Source: Channa striata (lineage: Eukaryota; Chordata; Actinopteri; Anabantiformes; Channidae). Taken from it: a stretch of 64,000 nt of DNA. A program made the translations under genes and the position numbers. This document shows, one piece after another, positions 61,010 through 64,000 of the stretch. The first letter of the stretch is position 1, and every line of letters begins with the position of its first letter. The stretch lies in assembly GCA_033026295.1 (NCBI GenBank), contig CM065180.1:15844023-15908022 (forward strand). Reading direction: 5' to 3'. A model generated the notes under the pieces. It was not told where the DNA came from and ran no database searches. It saw only the letters and a program-made list of their open reading frames with translations.

Positions 61010-61260
61010 TTAATGAAGTATAACTTGATGAGAGCATTAAGAAAATGTGTGCTGGCTTGCTTGGAGGGCTGCCAGGTTGTCAGACGTAGTTCTCTTATGA
61101 GGTAGTGCTTTGGCTTGGCCAGCAGACAGGCTGAAAACTCAGGTGTAGTTTAGAACCACAGTGTTTATGAGGCACTATGCTGGTGTAATCCGAGTAATTG
61201 TTTATTACATGCCTCAGCCTATGTTATAAGTAATTACTTTTGGGTACCCCTGCTCTGTAA
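61010..61260. promoter_or_regulatory. candidate conserved non-coding element with bicoid/homeodomain and RUNX-like sites
   Basis: Contains AACCACA (about 61154-61160, RUNX core), TAATCC (61186-61191, OTX/bicoid core), GAGTAATTG, TTTATTAC and AAGTAATTAC (about 61228-61237) packed in 90 bp. Unique sequence, no coding frame. Function inferred. Confidence 0.32.
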
Positions 61261-61429
61261 AAATCTGTTTTGTTTCCTGTCTGGGTGCCTAACTCCAAAA
61301 TATTAACTCCTCCTTTTAAAATGTGTGTATTTTACTACACCTTGTGAATGATATTACATTCACCTGTGGGTTTTCTGTGAGCTACCCAGTAGTAAAATAC
61401 ATGCATGCGCTATTAGAGATCATTAGAGT

Positions 61430-61640
61430 TTTGATGGTGCAGAGCTATTCCTCAGTGACACTCAATCGCCTGTGCCCATAAAACTCTCTGTGCCAAGCCT
61501 GGTGGAGACTTTAACTGTGGCAGTGCTTCCTTAATCAGACAGGCGGGCGAATTGTGATCGTTAGCTCACTGTGGTGAGCAACGTGCACGACATAAGTCTC
61601 TAAACTCATTAGAGCGAGTTAGCTGACACGTGAAGTGATT
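61430..61640. promoter_or_regulatory. candidate conserved non-coding element
   Basis: Balanced unique sequence with CATAAAACTC, CTTAATCAGAC, TGATCGTTAGC, ACTCATTAG and TGACACGTGAAG. No coding frame. It is separated from the 61010-61260 block by simpler AT-rich sequence. Low-confidence call from composition. Confidence 0.22.
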
Positions 61641-63429
61641 GAGGGAGGAGGCGAATGAGAGGAGAGGGGAGGAGCAGGAAGCTGCTTCGCACTCACCTGC
61701 GTCTGTGTGTCTCGAAGCAGGCAGCCCAGTGAGGGCCTAACCACGGACTGCAGCACCTTGCACCAGCGACGCTTGCGTCATCTGCAGCCACACGTGGATG
61801 TAAGCTCTCAAGACACACATATGTGCACATACGCTATCGGGCGTGTGCACAGTCACCCGCGCAATCTGTGATTGCAGCTAGAACAATCACACATGCGTGC
61901 ACACACTCTCAGCAGGGTGCAGATACTGCTCACACTCTGATTTACTCTTTGTTGTCCTTGTCTGTGTGTGAAGCTGAGCACCGACTGCGACAAAAGGCAC
62001 TGAGCAGTCGAGGCAGCGCTACCTGTGAATCCTCTGGATTAGTTCCCTTTTCGTATCTGTTACTCTGGTGCCTCATTTTCACAGTTAGGGGCCAGTTTCT
62101 GTTCGTGATATCACAAATAGATAGTCAGGAAACAGTGAATACTGAGATCATCTTGAGTCATCCTCATTTCATTGTAACCACACGCACTAAAATCATTTTT
62201 GCACAGTGACAAATGTACGGCACACACACACACAAACAGTGAACACACGTGTGCATGTCCACACAGCTGCACATGCTTGAGCGAAGCGAGCATCTGTCCC
62301 AGATACATCCGTCAGTGCCTCCACATCTGTGTGCTCCGGCTCCAGCCCTTCGCTCCAGCCCCCACATCCCGCACACGTTCACCTCAACTGGGCTTGGCCT
62401 CATGCCACCTCCCTGAATCCTCCAGCTGAGTGATACATGCGCTAACCTCTGATAGCCATACAGTCCTGTAGCCTATTTAAAGTATCCCTTAAGGGAACGT
62501 GATATGGCGGGTTTTATTGGAAACGCCTGTTTTGATTGAGACGGAGATGTGGCAACTGTCTAACTGCACTTCTACTGGCCCTAATGCGGAATGTCTTTTC
62601 ACAGTGACATATGTTCAAAGCTTTTCTGGCATGCTCACTGAAGCAGCAAATGCCGTCTGGCGAACGATCCCTCATCTGTCTCAAACATGACTTTTCTTTG
62701 TAACTTCAGTCAAGGGCCATCTCTGATGCTGGCTACAATAAACTATTTCCGACTGACTTTGACTGACACAACTGGTACATTTGCAGGGCAGTTCCATCAT
62801 GAGAGCTCTGAAGTGTTTTATAGCCTGTGTTGTAAAATGTTGTGTTTGTGGCTTTGACGGCGGAGGGATGATGATGATGTTGTTGTTGTTGTCGCGTCTT
62901 CAGTCCCAGAATCATTCCTCGCTCCTATCTTCAGCCCTTATTTGCCCCTACCCAGCCGTGATTACTCATACAATGGGAGTGGAGGGAGGACTGTGAGTAG
63001 CACAGCGCGGACGGTGCAGAATAGATCCTATTGTTGGCCCCCCTGGCCAGAGGGTGCTGTCTCACCCGGGGAAGTATCACCATTTGGACTTTGCTTGTGT
63101 GTCTCGTTTCCTCTGAATGTGATGCCTAAATGCGTGATCTGCATGGTGCATGTTTATGTGTGTTAATCTGGGTCTGAGCAGGTATTTTACCATGGCAACT
63201 GCTCTTTTTGATTGTTAAGTGACCACATGAGCACGGGAAGCTTGTTGCAAACTCATTTGCAAACTTGGCACTGCCTCTAAGTGTATTTCCGTACGTTGGC
63301 TTCCCTGTGCGGCAGATATGCAGAGTGAGCAAACAGCACACATCTGTGGGTCGGTGGGTGGGTGCATTCACTAGGGACAAGTTGTTCTAATCTGTATTTA
63401 TGTACTTGTGGTCAAATTAATACAGATTA

Positions 63430-63720
63430 CAATAATCATATCTGGCTGTGACATGATACTGGCTCCGGCCAGCTCCCTTTCAAACATCTCGGCAAAGCTG
63501 TTCCTCTTTGACTCCCCTTTAAATTGGGCCCAGATTGTTATGAGCCTGTCCACTGAGTGAGCACACCTTGTTTCGAGAGACATGGGCCAATTGGGAAAAT
63601 CAGCCTTTTATAAGTATGTAAGGGAAAAGACTCACCCTGCCAAAATGGCAGCCGCCCTGTACACTGTTCAGCTGGCAAACCGACAACCAGGGAAAGAGGG
63701 ATGGGACTGGAATCCAAGGA
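63430..63720. promoter_or_regulatory. candidate conserved non-coding element near the window end
   Basis: Contains CCCTTTAAATTGGGCCC, CAGATTGTTATG (SOX-like ATTGTT), GGGCCAATTGGG and CTTTTATAAG in unique sequence. No coding frame with recognisable content. Confidence 0.22.
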
Positions 63721-64000
63721 AAAAGTAAGAGTGATTTTCTCCCAGACCTCCTGTTTCACAAAGACAGCATGTAAGAATGTGAGGAGAGGAGTGTGAAGTG
63801 GCTTAACTGAACCATCTTTGTCATTTCCTCCACTGATTTGTTGTTTCTTAATAGAAAATACTTAGAAAACAGCACAGTTTAAATTCACTGAAGTGTATCT
63901 TAGAAATAAAAATTTGCTGCTACATGATCCCAATCCTCAATTGGCTTTACAGCACCACTGTGACCCGGACCTATCTGTGTCTGCATGTCCTTTCTTGCAG

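Larger units (their letters stand above)
53601..64000. other. gene desert, 5' flank of sox8 (distal) to window end
   Basis: No supportable gene. Contains one nearly full SINE (55790-56030), CA/GT runs (55684-55707, 56489-56530, about 60146-60162, 62219-62233), poly-T24 (57626-57649), and several complex blocks (53670-53960, 59500-59990, 61010-61260, 61430-61640, 63430-63720). The CAG at the very last bases resembles a splice acceptor, but what follows is outside the window. Confidence 0.7.

Noticed and set aside
63990..64000. Splice acceptor (TTTCTTGCAG) at the last bases
   Set aside because: A good acceptor by sequence, but any exon would lie outside the window and cannot be judged.

Overview
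This is vertebrate nuclear DNA, almost certainly from a teleost fish and probably a percomorph. The reasons are: a multi-exon gene with GT-AG introns; many (CA)n microsatellites; three fragments of the tRNA-derived SINE that is abundant in percomorph genomes; and a dispersed repeat with the 'GACGCTTTTATCCAAAGCG' core common in bony fish. No operon, bacterial gene, CRISPR array or phage feature is present. The open frames outside the one gene are short and use TTG/GTG as often as ATG 'starts', as expected for non-coding DNA.

The window holds one recognisable protein-coding gene, sox8, on the minus strand (coding part 32834-34733). Three coding exons (34318-34733, 33732-33967, 32834-33576) join in frame through consensus GT-AG junctions to give 464 residues. 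The protein has the complete SoxE architecture: dimerisation region, HMG box split by the family-typical intron after 'GKLW', central K2-type domain, SUMO motif and C-terminal transactivation domain. SOX8-type residues (FPACIRDAVSQVLKGYDWSL, DSDSGAEL) separate it from sox9 and sox10; I cannot assign sox8a versus sox8b from this sequence alone. Upstream lie a CpG-rich block, a TTTTAAAA box and two inverted CCAAT boxes, with an E-box/M-box CACGTG and a (TG)n tract further out. Downstream is a probable 1.6 kb 3'UTR with a (GU)15-G10 tract just after the stop.

The left flank (1 to about 31.2 kb) and right flank (about 35.2 to 64 kb) show no gene I can support: at least 29 kb of apparent desert on each side. 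That layout is usual for developmental transcription-factor loci whose enhancers are spread over long distances. Several blocks stand out by balanced, non-repetitive composition and dense binding-site-like motifs: paired AGATAAG GATA sites near 9.65-9.73 kb, two perfect octamers 60 bp apart near 24.23-24.29 kb, an 18-bp perfect palindrome in a block near 28.9-29.2 kb, homeodomain-rich stretches near 3.2-3.5, 53.7-54.0, 59.8 and 61.2 kb, and others. These are candidate conserved enhancers, unproven without comparative data.

I found no evidence of a novel multi-gene system. The most testable unusual items are the octamer pair, the GATA cluster, the palindromes and inverted repeats (notably a 22-bp inverted repeat near 18.57-18.63 kb), a 42-bp Z-DNA-type tract near 56.5 kb, two adjacent G-quadruplex candidates near 26.03-26.09 kb, the GU/G tract in the sox8 3'UTR and a possible spliced non-coding exon at 43382-43480.
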